Assembly: GCA_016165875.1 (NCBI GenBank)
Contig: JABBOT010000010.1
Span: 12,035,003-12,099,002 of the forward strand
Source of the DNA: Acanthopleura granulata
Taxonomy: Eukaryota; Mollusca; Polyplacophora; Chitonida; Chitonidae
DNA length: 64,000 bases
Direction: 5' to 3'
Part shown: positions 52,145 to 64,000 of the stretch, piece after piece
How positions within the stretch are numbered: the first letter of the stretch is position 1
How the letters are laid out: the number at the start of each line of letters is the position of its first letter
Notes under the pieces: model-generated
Told to the model about the DNA's origin: nothing
Database searches by the model: none
Seen by the model: the letters and a program-made list of their open reading frames with translations, nothing else
Program-made: the position numbers and the translations under genes

Positions 52145-55100
52145 AGCCTATATACTTTAAGTTATAAATGACAGCAACGCTGTCAAATAAGTCAAATATA
52201 GAGTTGACTGTGTAGAATCTTTGCCGAATATCAGCAAAGTCTACACCGTCAACCATTACCTGTTTGATGCCGTATTGCGCATCACATCCAACACACTATG
52301 GAAAACTGCTCCCATCCGGATAAAATTGTGTATTAGACGAGAATGCCCAACACTACACCTTGTTAAAACAACTTGGTCTGTACGAGACATACCAAGAGTA
52401 TAAGAATTATAGCCATTTACAGGATGGACAGCATGCAGTTTGTTATTTACCTGTAGGTTCCATTCATCCTTTCAAATGCGACAAGATATTGAAAAATATT
52501 AGATTTAAAATCAGTATAAGGAATTTTAATCTTAGATATAGGTTTATGTAGTGCTGCTGTCGTCTTCCTGTCAACGACAATGTTTCCACGGATATCAGTA
52601 TGACTTGGTGTTCAACAGAATATAACATCTTTATCCCTTCTGACTAATTTTGTATATATGGTTAATATTTCAAGAATGAAAGTGTGTTTAATTTTATTAT
52701 TCTTGATCACCAAAAGGCAGGGTATCGAGTGACTGTCATATCACAGCTTTCTGGGCATACCCAGTAGAAACATATGATAGGACCAGGAGGATACTGCAGA
52801 TGAGGATAAAAGGCAAAGAGAAGTAACTCGCTGTTCTCAGACAGCCCCAGCCGCAACCCTGTCTCTATCCTTTGACCCGTCATTATGTATAAATATATAA
52901 TCCGAACGATTAGTCCTAATTTCAGCAAAACTTTACTGAATTATCAGAGAGTTCGTTTTTGCTTTATTAAGACTTACGTGGATCAGATATCAATTTAGTT
53001 TGCGGAAGAAGTCAGGGAGGAGACTCCCGAAAAGAAACCGGGGCTATGTCCTAAGCTTGGTGCCGGTTTCCACAACATGGTCCCATAGACGAACACCGGA
53101 CGAAGGGATCTTGTTAGGACATTTGGTATGTTTGTCTACATATAATGGATTGAAAACACAGTCGTAGTCAGGGTTTGTTCGATGTGCTTTAAGCTCTGCT
53201 GTATATTGAAGGCTGAGTTTTATACACCTGTGTCTCATGAACTCTCTGCTGGTGAAGTTCTAAAAACACCAAGCCTGAGCCTCAAACCTTGGTGATGGAC
53301 CGGATCTTACATCTAACGATAAGATTCCATCGGGGAACGGTAAATGGAAGATTGACCTGTCAGCACCCCAATCGGTGCTAGTCACGGCCTTAACTATATC
53401 GAGAACCTTTGTATATTTACCTGTAAGCATTTTATGTGAGCTGTAAAAGGTAGCTTATAATGAAAAATTATACCTAAAAATTTAGTTTCTGCAAAAATTT
53501 TTATCTCTCTACCCAAAAAATTATGCTCGGGGTCAAGATGAAGTTTCCGTTTATTACAAAAATGCATACCGACAGTTTTAGACGTTGAAAATGTAAAACC
53601 CTTTTCAGTTGCCCATTTCTCGATCTTTTTGAGACAACGCTGCAACAGACGTTCGATATTTAGTTTAAGCATTTTTATATGGGGTAGGAAAGGTAATTTC
53701 TTTTCAAATATAAACCTTAAAAATTTATTTTCTCCAACAATCTTGACTGGCTCATCGCAAAAGTTAAGCTCGCAATCTAAATGAAGTTTCCGTTTAGTAT
53801 ATAAATGCACACCGGCGGTTTTACACGTTGAAAATCTAAAACCATCGGCAACTGCGCATTGCTCGATCGTATTAGGGGGAAGTTGTAGCTGCCCCTCGAT
53901 GTTTGTATTTTTAGTACGATAGCATATAATGAAACCTTCAACAGACAACGAAGCCTCTGTGCCAGGTGTTAATGTTTTCGCCAAGCTATTAATCTTTATG
54001 CTGAACAGTGCTGATGAAAGAATATTCCCCTGGAACATCCATCTCCTGCTCATGAGAGTCAGAAAGAGTGAACTCCACCCGTACCTTAGAGATTAGATAA
54101 AAATTGATATATGAACAGAGGTAAGCGGCCCTTTAATGGGTCAGAAATGTCTTTTAAAATACCATTTTTCCATGTGGTGTCTCAGGCCTTTTCAATGTCG
54201 AAAAATATCGACACCACATGTTCATCATTAATAAAACCATGACGAATGAAGGTTTCAAAGCGAACAACGTGAGCTAAAGTAGGCCGACCTCGACGAAAAC
54301 CATACTGTATATTAGATAATACCTTATTTGTGTCAAGGAACCAATCAAGCTGATCGTTGAGCATTCGTTCCATGGTCTTAAAGACGCAGCTGGTAAGGCA
54401 TATATTATTTGGATCACTATGATCCTTACCCGGGATAACATACCCCTCTCTCCATGATGGGGTAAAATTACCACTTATCCAAATATAATTAAGTAAGTTC
54501 AAGAGAGTCTGAAGTGGCTCAGATGGTAAATGGTTCAGAAGATTATAATACATATTATACCGTCCACACACAGAAGCGTGTGCCTTTTTTAATAAAGTTT
54601 TAAGTTCTTCAGTCGAAAAAAGGCGATCATTGTCTTCTAAATTCCTAGCGGAAATGGGGAATTTAATTATCTCCTCCTGGTTTTTAATATGCTGAAATTC
54701 AGGGGAATAATTCTCACAGATATTGAAAATGAAAATTTCACAAATGTTATTTCAGCCATTTTGTTGACTATATCATGTGGAAAACTTCATAAACTATAGC
54801 TTTCTTTTAAATGCTGAAGTCTGGCGTCCTTGTTTTTGCCCTTAGGTTTCTGAACCATGTTCCAGACCTTCCGCATGGGTGTTTTTGACGTCATGTCTAA
54901 AACAACAAGATCCTCTCTTGGACTTAATTAATCGACGAGCCTTATCTCTAAATATACGAACTTAGTTTGAATCATTTTGATGATGAAAATGATTAATCCG
55001 CACTCGGCTTTTTTACGGTCCTATATGGCTTTACGACAGTCGTTATAGTAAGTGAGTTTACTTTTGAATTCTGGATTTGTCAGGGTCTCAGGCCTGATTC

Positions 55101-55899
55101 CATCAGCTGCTGTTAATATAAGTTCACTACATTTTAACATGGGATCATCTGCAGCATTGAGATTCTCTGGAGCGATGTCAGCCCCACGGAACATCTCATC
55201 TGCCATCCAATCTCTTTCATCGAACTTCCACCTAGCTACACGTTCTAATGAATTAGAAGTGAGATGCTCTAAGATAGTAGGAAAATGGTCACTACTATAA
55301 AGATCATCATGCGTCTTCCAAGAAAAATCCAGGAGAAATGATGGACAGTGAGATCGAGACCAGAATATGAATCATTACATGGATGTAAATAGGTATTAAA
55401 GCAATCATTGAAATAATATAGTTCATCTTTAGATGAGAAATCTTCTACTATTTTGCCCTTGTGATTTATATTATTACTACCACAAAGGGGGCTATTGGTA
55501 TTAAAATCTCCCATAATTATGAAACGAGTTGGCAGTTGTTCTATTAAATTATGCAGCTGCAAATATGACAAAGAACAATGAGGAGTAACATAAACTGAAC
55601 ATAAAATGATTGTTTCTGATAAAGAAGCAAGGACGGCAACAGCCTGATGCTCCGTATCGAAGGCAACAGGACTGAATAATAGTATTATTCACGATGATGG
55701 AGGAGCCATCAGAAGCTGGCTCTTTCTCATTAGAATAAGTGCTATATATATTTTTAAGAGATGCCGGATGCCTTCAGGTGAGTTCTCTGAAGACAAAGGG
55801 CAACTCAAGTGAAAGTTTGAAGTAGCTGTGTTATTCCAATAAAGTTAACCTTATGACCTCGACAATTCCACTGTATTATTTTGTCGAAGGAAGACATCA
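52145..55899 (-). pseudogene. LINE copy F ORF2 pseudogene
   Basis: Pieces in order on the minus strand: endonuclease remnants (55269-55571, IIMGDFNTNSPLCGSNN; 55021-55206), RT (54182-54571, SCVFKTMERMLNDQL and FFDIEKA), an RT/thumb frame of 219 codons (53394-54053) in which the YVDD box reads SVEG, a connection fragment (53044-53238), and the C-terminal Cys/His region near 52200-52350. The thumb segment occurs twice in the 219-codon frame. Loss of the catalytic aspartates and many stops make it non-functional. Confidence 0.85.
53401..53910 (-). repeat. Tandem duplication of the RT thumb segment in copy F
   Basis: Segments 53401-53660 and 53661-53910 each match the same ~250-bp stretch of copy B (plus about 11440-11700). 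They differ from each other at many sites, so they may come from two different LINE copies. Confidence 0.8.
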
Positions 55900-57745
55900 T
55901 GGCGGAAAACGTATGGGCGAGTTAGCCGACGACCTTTCCCGGCCGATGTACTAGGAGATGCCCCAGCTGCAGATATGTATCCATCACGTCTTCAACCGAT
56001 TTTGAAGGATCAAAGTTATTAAAATTTTGGATACAGTCTCTATTGGCTTTAAACGGACACTCCAAGGGGCCACTAGGTATTTTTACCAGATTTATATTTA
56101 TCCCCCGCTGAATTCTGATTCAACGGGTTTATGGGATTGCAATTTATTTGCACATGGTTTGTGGTCAGATAAAGAAACAGCAGGAGAAACCGGTAAAGTA
56201 GAAGGTTTTTCGAAAAGAATTTTGTCGGTTTGTGATGATGAACTGGCCGTGTGAGACAGGGGTTTCATGACCAGTTTCTGCGGCTGCTCTACACCAATTG
56301 GCTAAGTGAATGATGTTTGAATCCCTACCGAAACGGAGGGTTTCTTGACAACATTGGCATGTGTAGATTTAATAAGGCCTTCCGTGGTAGAGACCAGGCG
56401 TTTCGCTTCTTGATATGCTATGTAATTTTGGCTTGTCAATGTTACGATTTCATCTTACAGTCCTTGGAAGAGGCCATGTGGGTTCCACTCCAATTCAAAC
56501 AGTTCATCGACTTTGTGCAGTCGAAGCCCTCGTGGCCTCCTTCCGCACATCTAAAATAGACCAGTTTATTACGGCCTTTAGCCTTGCCATGGCCAAACCT
56601 CTGGAAGGAGAAAAACAGGGTCATGTTAAGTATTAATAATTCCATCCGCAAAAAAACGTCGCGAATACTGAGTAACCCGCATGGGATCCCCATTCTACTT
56701 GTTTCTGAAATTCCAGTATTAACCGTCTGCCATGTGTCTGTGTTCACGTCCTTCGTGTTTGCCCACGTGCTTGCTCCCAGTCCTGTCCATTGTGCTATTG
56801 CTTAGCCTGTGCTTGTTGTCAGCCGACATAAACTTAAATGGTATATTGAGTACTTTTGAAAGGTAACTGGTGCATTTTTTTTACAATTCGAAATCTTTCG
56901 TAATATGTTAATCGAATCACCTATGCATCAATTACTGGTAACCCTCCAAATTCATTGCTTTTGGATATATGTATATCCGGATCGTACTTGGGTATTAGCT
57001 TTTCGTTTTGACAGCGTTTCGTGGCTTCGCTCAACCCAATCGATTGTTTGCATTATTGCATCCACGGAATGACGTGGCTATAATCGTTGTATTGCTACAG
57101 CTGGCTGGTGTAAAATAAAGTATTCCTCTCAACGCCCAGTCGTCCTGAGACACTATACGGCCCGATAAATATCAATGTTAGGAGAGACGGTTTGTTAAAT
57201 GTGACGAGACACGTATTTGTTTTAATTGGGTTACCATCTCTTAATTACAAAACGTTTGATGTGTATTAAACGCCAGACTTTCATCTGCTCTGTTATTTTT
57301 TGTTCTGTCATGTCCTGCAGATCCTTGTCTCTGTCGCCGATGATGCTGTGAGAGCAGTTGAAGGTAATTTGTGGGGTAACAAACAGCCTTTTTGTAGCCC
57401 AGTATTTTTAACTGTCAGTAATTTATTGCACTTTTGTTGTTTTCCGAAACATTCTTTGAGAATTTTACCTGACTTCATTTTTTAACTTGTTTCAGGGTTT
57501 CAGCGTAGCTCTGCAATGTTGTTTTTTTTAATGAAACGGGATTAATTTTCATGTTCACCTGATTTTCGTTTTTATTAGATATCACCAGGAAGGACGGGAA
57601 GTGATTATTTCCCGCGTCTATATCCAATGGTATCTGCCCCCAGCCCCCAACTGCCGAGGGCTCTGATAAAGACATAGAAACAATTGAAGGGAATTAAAGA
57701 AGGAATAAGAAGAAATAACAATAAAATAAACAATTTTATTATTCA
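55895..57745 (-). pseudogene. LINE copy F ORF1 pseudogene
   Basis: The N-terminal frame at 57475-57675 shows NKNENQVNMKINPVSLKKTT and SYAETLKQVKK. Knuckle remnants lie at 56442-56747 (RFGHGKAKGRNKLVYFRCAE, EGGHEGFDC, with several Cys lost). The tail ends with the R-x-P-P-stop pattern at the TGATG overlap. About 400 bp near 56670-57110, between the knuckle region and the RRM-like part, does not match other copies and may be an inserted sequence. Confidence 0.75.
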
Positions 57746-57944
57746 TTACCTGTGTGACGAAATCCCCACCTTCGAGTAACCAGCTGAGAGAAGAGAGTTT
57801 CACGCCATTCTCGATAAGATGGATTTTTTGCTAATAATCGAGCAGGTCGAATCTAGTAAGTTAGAAACGGCCTACTCGATTGACCCAACAGGCACCCTGG
57901 GGACACCCGAAACATCTCACTTAAAACGTCCAACACTTTGATTC

Positions 57945-59785
57945 TTCATGTTTCTATTTTCAGATTGAAGCCATGGAATGGTGTTAACCGATAATGAGTA
58001 GTATAAGTAGTGACGCTTCACACGGATATGGATAATGTCCGTGTGTTAGAAATTGAAAATTCTCAAACATTTTTAGAATATTGTAGATTTGTCTTCAAGA
58101 TCCGTGTATACTCGTGGAATCAAAGGAGTTAAGGCGAATGGGCCCAAGAATAATAGTTTTCCACATTTGTATTTCTACAATTTGAAGGGGACTTTCTCCA
58201 TGGTTAAAACGATATATTTACCATTAAATTTGGAATACAATACAAAATAATTCAGCATAGGGAGCAAACTTAATGTACATTTTCCATTCCATCCACTGAC
58301 TAACTTGACGTACTGAAGTAAGGCAGGTCACTCCAAAGAAAGACTTAAATTGCATCTACTGATTATAAATACGATCCACAAACCAAAGCTCAAGACACTG
58401 TTGTTACAGTATTGTTTCGTTTCTGCTATGGTAGCATAAAACTGGTTTGTTTTTAATAGTGATCCGAGTTCACTATTACGATAAATGTATATGAGCTCTC
58501 AAGAAACAGGTGTTACCTTGCAAATAATCCTGATGATGATCAATTAGAGGTCAACTTGTTGATTTTTTTGGCCAACAATGCGTTTGAAATCTTTTCTTGG
58601 AGTGACAAGCGTTCTTAATATGTATTTTTTTAACGGAAGAATTAAGATGGACTTTGCGCTCCGGGATGCTCCAAAGATCTACCTTCCTGCCTCTTGTGGT
58701 TTGGCTAACGTCGAAGAACTATAATATTGGAAGAATCACTCCGGCAATACTGGTCTTTCAGTGATCCAAAATATACATCAGCAGAAATCGGAAATGCTAT
58801 TAGCTATCCGTCATGTCACCCAGTCTTGCAATGAGTTGGATAACATTGTTCAGTGTTAAGGAAATATCACGGGCCAAGGTTTGCCAAACTAATCCAAAGC
58901 AACTCTAACTCTAACAAACACCGAAATGAAAATCGGTCTGCAGACCTTATTACTGAAGCGTCAGGGGAAATTCAGTTCATGGTGCCCACCTGCACACCAA
59001 ATATAAAGCCATATGTGGGTAAATGGCTCGGAAAAAGAAGTACGAGAAGAATGTATCTTTGTTTAAGATACCTTGCAAGCTGGGGATAAAGAAAAAATAT
59101 TTTAGAAACCGTGCCCATTAATGTAATAAATGTTAAAACGATTTTTGAATTTATCGTATTTGAAATAAAGTTCCTTTTGTATTTCAACTAATTTTCTTTA
59201 ATGTAAAGGTTATCAGCAGTATAAGTTAAATACTGGCAATTTTTGTTTCAAAAGTACCTTTCATTTTAAAATTGGTATTTTGTTACCAAAATGGCTTCTG
59301 CAGCTCACAGTATCATTGGAAATACATTACTATCGTTAGTTTATCAGCTAGTATCCGATGATAAACATTATATGAAGGCGGAAATACACTGGAGACAAAG
59401 AAGATCCATTGGCAAAATATTATTTTGTTTACCATATGTTATTCAAACTGAACCTTTTACAAAGTGTTAGTTGGAAAAGAGAACTGTGAAGGAGATTAAA
59501 AAAACACAGTTTAACACTAGTAAACTATTTAGCTTATCAGAAAACTGGTTAGGCAAATACGGTGGCATTTAATAAGGTAGGTTTGTGCACGGAGTGTTCA
59601 GGGCCGTGGAATGTTCAAGTGTTTCAATACGTTCGTGTTGTATCGATCAATTCAGTGACAAAGCAACAACAACAACGATCGACCAAGCAGTTCTTTATTT
59701 CATTATTGTTTTACGCCGTACTCAAGAATATGTCACTTTCATGACGATGTCCAGTATTATTCTGAAAGGCTATACCATTGAATGG
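57945..59785. other. Intergenic, no gene recognised
   Basis: The longest frames are 60-78 codons (for example 58853-59089) without recognisable motifs. No RNA gene or shared repeat was seen. Confidence 0.5.
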
Positions 59786-59787
59786 AT

Positions 59788-60560
59788 GCATGAATGAATG
59801 ATTTGTTATGGCTTAAAGTCACATTATACCTCTTCTGGTTAGAATATTTAAAACCACGAAACAGTAAATGGTTTTCGTATAGATACTGAGAACACCCAAA
59901 CGAAATAAAATATACGGACATGATTAAAACCATGTGTAAGGACTAAATCTGTATTAAATTTCCAAGACATAGATATTTATAAATATATCTTTATCCTGGA
60001 AAATTGTATGGTAACGTTAAAACTAATTGGTATACATGTGTATAAGCAATGACAGGGTGAATTCCAGGCAGTTTATTGTGAACTTGTTGAAACGCTGTCA
60101 AATTATATATGGGGTTTGCTCATGTTCGGCAGGGATTTTACACAGTGAAGTCAACCAGTGTATCCTTGATGCAATATTCGGCATCGCATCCAACACACAG
60201 GATTAACGCTCCCATCAGGGATAAAATGGAAGAGAGAGAGTCACTGAATATCATGCCCACGTATAGTGAGGCCAAGAATATGAAGTGGGCTTACCAGAAA
60301 AGAGAGATTATGAAGATGGAATAGGAAGCACTCTTCTAGTACAGCTGAGGCCGAAACTACGTCTCCATTCCTTGATCCGTCGATATATATATATATATAA
60401 AATTCATATATGATCTGAGTAAATATAAGAAATTGAATACAGTTCATTTATAAATTAGGAAAGTTTCGTTGAGAGTAAGGCTGAGCCTTATCATATATGA
60501 ATTTTGGCTGTGGGAGAAGCCAGGGAGGAGACTCCGAAAAAGACAACAAGCTTGACGTTG
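59788..60560 (-). mobile_element. LINE fragment G, rearranged
   Basis: Begins with a GAATGAATGATTTGTTATGGC tail, then 3'-UTR-like sequence. ORF2 C-terminal segments follow out of order: the piece at 60040-60085 matches copy B near 10340-10390, while the next piece at 60095-60230 matches copy B near 10095-10260. RNase H and connection-region remnants follow to about 60560. Confidence 0.75.
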
Positions 60561-60769
60561 TCTTCTCAATATGGTTCTGGACCGAGGCATCCAATCAGAC
60601 ATTCGTACAGCAGCCGCCAACCGAAACGGGAATTGCGTGTCAAAATCGCAAAACCACTTTCCTAAACGACAAATAACGCAAACCACTAAAGAATTAGGAA
60701 AGTGTACACTGAAAAAATCAAAGGCAGTCCACAAATTTTAAATAAATGAAACTAAAATTATCACAAATT

Positions 60770-61700
60770 GTTTTATATTTTATAAACTGTACTATATATA
60801 AACTATATCCTATGGCGTAGGTGAACACCCTTCCAAAAATTAATAACCCTCGCCCACGACGCTGTCAAATACAAAGATTTATAGAATCTGCCGAATATGA
60901 GCAGCGTGTGCGCAGTCAAGAATGACATGTTTTCTGTTGAATAGGCAACACACTCGGGGGCACATCCCCCATCCAGGACAAAACTGGGTATTAAACTAGA
61001 ATGTCCAACATGACATCTTTTAAAAGTTCTTGGTCTCTGTGAGACACACCTAGAGTGTGAGAATTATAGTCAATATCAGGGTGAATAGAATGCAGTTTGT
61101 TATGAGCCTGCAAGTCCCATTCACCTTGAAAATTCGACGAGTATATTTAGGGATATTAAACTATTAAAACAAGTTAATATGTGGAATTTTGACCCGAAAT
61201 ACATATTTACATAGGACAGCTATCGCCTCCCTGCTTGCGACTTTATTTCCGTGAATATCAGTATGACTTGGTGTCCAACAGAATATAATATCTTTATCTC
61301 TTTTAGTCAGTTTTCCATGTATGGCTAATGCTTTTAATAATATAATATTTTTAAATATATTATCTTGTATTGTCAAATGAGAAAAAAGAGAGTAACAGCG
61401 TATCACTGTCTTCTGGACACGCCCAGAGGAAACACAAGGACAGAAGAATAGCCCTGGCTTCTGCAGAAAAAAATAGAAGATGAAGATAGAAGAGGAAGAG
61501 AAGTGGCCCACTCTCAACAAATTTTAGTGATGACGAAAAGACGATGACCGAACGATGGGGTCTTGTTACGACTTTCATTTTATTTAACTAAAGATGAACA
61601 CACAGTCGTGCGCAGGGCTTATTTGAGAGGTATAAGCTTTGTAGCATATAGAATACTCGGTTTTATACGTCTTTTCGTAACTATGGAAAATTGTTGACTT
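60770..61700 (-). mobile_element. LINE fragment H, ORF2 C-terminal part
   Basis: Read on minus, it matches copy B from the end of ORF2 (GACGCTGTCAAAT near 60860) through the Cys/His motif and RNase H (FCWTPSHTDIHGNKVASREA near 61220-61290) to the connection region near 61660. No 3' tail is visible. Confidence 0.8.
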
Positions 61701-62019
61701 CTTCTCTTTGCATCAGTGCGCCCTAATTTTATATATGTATATTTTCTTTTAGGTGGTTTGTGTTATTTGTGGTTTTTGGCAAATGGTCTACAAATTATTG
61801 ACCTGGAAGGCCAATTTTGGTTGTATGCGAATGTCGGTTCGACGTCTAGATTCTGATGCAAAAGTGGCACGTGGAACTATCCATATAAAATTCTAGCGGT
61901 GAGATAATTAAAGAACCAAAGTTGAGTCTCAAAACTTGCCGACGGGCAGAATCTCACATGAATGTTCAGTGAAAATTCAAATAGACGTGTATGAAAATCT
62001 TAATTTTTTTCAGTACTTC

Positions 62020-62262
62020 TGGAATCTCTCGACAAGACAAAGTAGTTTTAACAAAATATCGTACTGTGCATTCTCGTTTAACAGACAACTTTATCATTGA
62101 CGGGCCTACTGCTCTCCTGTGTCTTATATGTTATGCTCATTGCGGAATCAAAACACATCCAGGCTGACTGTATCGGCTTTGCCCATATTCGGGAAAGATC
62201 CTACATACCGGATATATGAATTATTCGACAGAGAGAATCTGTTGGAATACATTACAAAATCT
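62020..62262 (+). mobile_element. LINE fragment I (+), ORF2 C-terminus
   Basis: The + strand reads GISRQDKVVLTKYRTVHSRL, then DNFIIDGPTALLCLICYAHC, then GIKTHPG, matching the C-terminal Cys/His region of ORF2. It is more divergent than the other copies, so it is an older copy or a related family. Confidence 0.78.
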
Positions 62263-62734
62263 GATTTTGTAAAATTTATATAAAGCTTTTGAAATTTATA
62301 TAAGGCTTATTTGTTTACCTTGTTTAAAACATATTCATAATAATTTGGAGCCACAAAATTCAACTAATCAAATAGTCCCTTTTAATCTTTAAATACATAA
62401 ACATGAAGATGATACATACAAAGTTGTTAAATGATTTGTTTAGCCGTTGATGAGACGACTTAGCTGGAAAGAGAGAAGAGGCTGGAAACAAAATCCGGTA
62501 TGACCGCCAAGTCACCTGACACAGATAAACAAAACGTGGAAATAATCTGTCATGTGTCCAACGGACTTATATCCTATAATTTCAAACGGATGTATGAGAA
62601 ACTCTTCTTTTAGAGGAAGAAAGGTGTGAAAAGAACAGTATCTCAGCCCCCTAGACTCTCGGATGAACATCATGAGATAACATATTCTCGGTTTGTGTGA
62701 GAGAAAATCCAGGAGCTATGTGTTGGCAATGGAT

Positions 62735-62880
62735 TGCGAGCCGTAATGGCGGAGAACAGGATCCGGGTGGCTGAGGCCGTGTTGGTCTCGCGAGATCCTC
62801 AGGCCCAACACTCCGTTTCGGCCCTGACTTAGCCACCTTATCCTCTCTGTCTCTCTTGGCAGGCCATCGGAGAGTGGTCC
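62735..62880 (+). mobile_element. LINE 5'-leader fragment J (+)
   Basis: GGTGGCTGAGG, AGATCCTCA, GGCCCAACACTCC and TTTCGGCCCT match the leader of copy B (plus 15480-15580, inverted). The sequence after it does not continue into ORF1. Confidence 0.65.
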
Positions 62881-62889
62881 TAGTTGACA

Positions 62890-64000
62890 CTCAGTAGCTG
62901 GTGAGAAACACTGTGCTATGAATCATTATATCTTTTCGTTATGTGTTCATATTACCTTTCTACCCATTAATTAAACATATAGCCACAGTTCAGCGTTCTG
63001 ACTGACACATTCTTTCGGCTTCGAAGTGTAGGTTTAACACAATTTCCGCTCGTTGTCAACGTTATGGGAATGTTACTTACCTCAGAAATGGTTGCTTTTA
63101 AGTCTTTCTTTCCGTTGCCTCGTTCAAATTTAGCGGCAGTTTCTTCAGTGAATGAGAAAGCCATCGCATCTGCCGAAATCTCCATATTTGGGATTTACAC
63201 ACATTGAGTTTAGCACAGGTCAGCCTCAGTTTGCTCATTTGTTTTGTCATTTTACCGGGAAAGAGGTAATTTAGCGAAACTTAACCCAAATATGTGGTAC
63301 AATAATGAAGTTTTAATAGTGAAATAAGTTCTGCATTATAAAGCAAGTGGCTTAATCTTCACATTCAGCCTATATTTGTTTAATTTTTACAATTTTTATT
63401 CCAGTACCTGAAAGGCGTACAATTTTCTCTCTGTTATCGGCTATGTGCTGAAGATAAAAGCGGCATTGTCTCTATGCGGATTTTCAGTACTTGACATATT
63501 GCGTGTGATACCCAGTGGTCTTATGTTCAAATCCGATTGATTAATTTTCATTTCGTGACACTTTGTCACAGTTTCTCTCCCTTTTGTCTGTTCTTCTTAT
63601 TACTATTACCAACACCATTTGTAGATGCAAGACGTCGAGGGCCGTCCACAGAATTGTTGTCCAGCTATATCTTCAGAATGTTTTTGTCTTTGGCAATATT
63701 TAAAGTTTTGGAGCTTGGCCATCGGTTTGTAGTATAACAGCTTTAGGTGACATTTGCAAATGGAAACCAGGATTCATTACATGTCAAAGAAAACGTAGGT
63801 CCCCAGCTATAGCAAGCCTTTACCGTTTTGCTCACACTTTAAATTAACCATAGTTTCGTGTCCAGATATATTATTTAGAAATGTAGGTTTATCGTATTTA
63901 ATTACTGTATTGTACCATGAATCGCTGACAGTCTATTATACTCTACTCAATACTACTGTCAGAATCCATGTGGAATTTATTCATTTCTCTATTGATTGGT
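62890..64000. other. Intergenic, no gene recognised
   Basis: Only short chance frames; nothing recognised up to the window end. Confidence 0.5.

Larger units (their letters stand above)
51883..57940 (-). mobile_element. LINE copy F, old but nearly full length
   Basis: Contains the tail GAATGAATGAATGATTATGGC, a 3' stem-loop at 51910-51944, ORF2 from about 52145 to 55899, the TGATG overlap, ORF1, and a leader up to about 57940. The 5' tandem units are absent, so it is slightly truncated or the end has decayed. ORF2 holds an internal duplication of the thumb segment (53401-53910). Confidence 0.88.

Overview
The window looks like transposon-rich, gene-poor animal nuclear DNA, most likely from a mollusc or another lophotrochozoan. 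It is AT-rich and has no operons or ribosome-binding sites. It is dominated by one family of RNase H-bearing non-LTR retrotransposons, and it also holds Gypsy LTR elements, a Maverick/Polinton and a tRNA-derived SINE whose core resembles molluscan SINEs. The species is not determined. I found no convincing host protein-coding gene, tRNA or rRNA gene.

Layout. 1-2636: degenerate LINE copy A (+). 3872-4271: foldback/MITE-like element. 5711-9125: internally deleted Gypsy-1 (+). 9572-9663: near-perfect 92-bp hairpin. 9813-15766: LINE copy B (-), almost intact, flanked by a perfect 13-bp target-site duplication, with a complete 1231-aa ORF2 and an ORF1 broken by one frameshift. 15985-16550 and 33915-34250: two inverted copies of an unclassified repeat. 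17432-29636: a degraded Maverick/Polinton (adintovirus-like element) with terminal inverted repeats, major capsid protein, packaging ATPase, integrase and a DNA polymerase B-helicase gene. A SINE sits between its capsid and ATPase genes. 36222-49864: a three-level nest in which LINE copy C is split by Gypsy-2, which is itself split by LINE copy D. 50965-57940: LINE copies E and F joined head to tail. 59788-62880: scrambled fragments G, H, I and J.

How the parts fit. The LINE copies share one plan. A leader carries tandem ~76-bp units at the 5' end. ORF1 has an N-terminal domain and three zinc knuckles. A stop and start codon overlap as TAATG or TGATG. ORF2 carries endonuclease, reverse transcriptase, RNase H and a Cys/His motif. 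The 3' UTR ends in a stem-loop and a (CATT)n tail. Several leaders also carry a similar open frame on the antisense strand just upstream of ORF1. The Polinton is a fossil: every recognisable gene carries frameshifts or stops, and the ATPase Walker A lysine position is lost.

The observations I rate highest are the conserved TRATG overlap, the antisense leader ORF, the young copy B, the Polinton with its polymerase-helicase gene, and the nested insertion. All family assignments come from reading motifs by eye; no database search was run.
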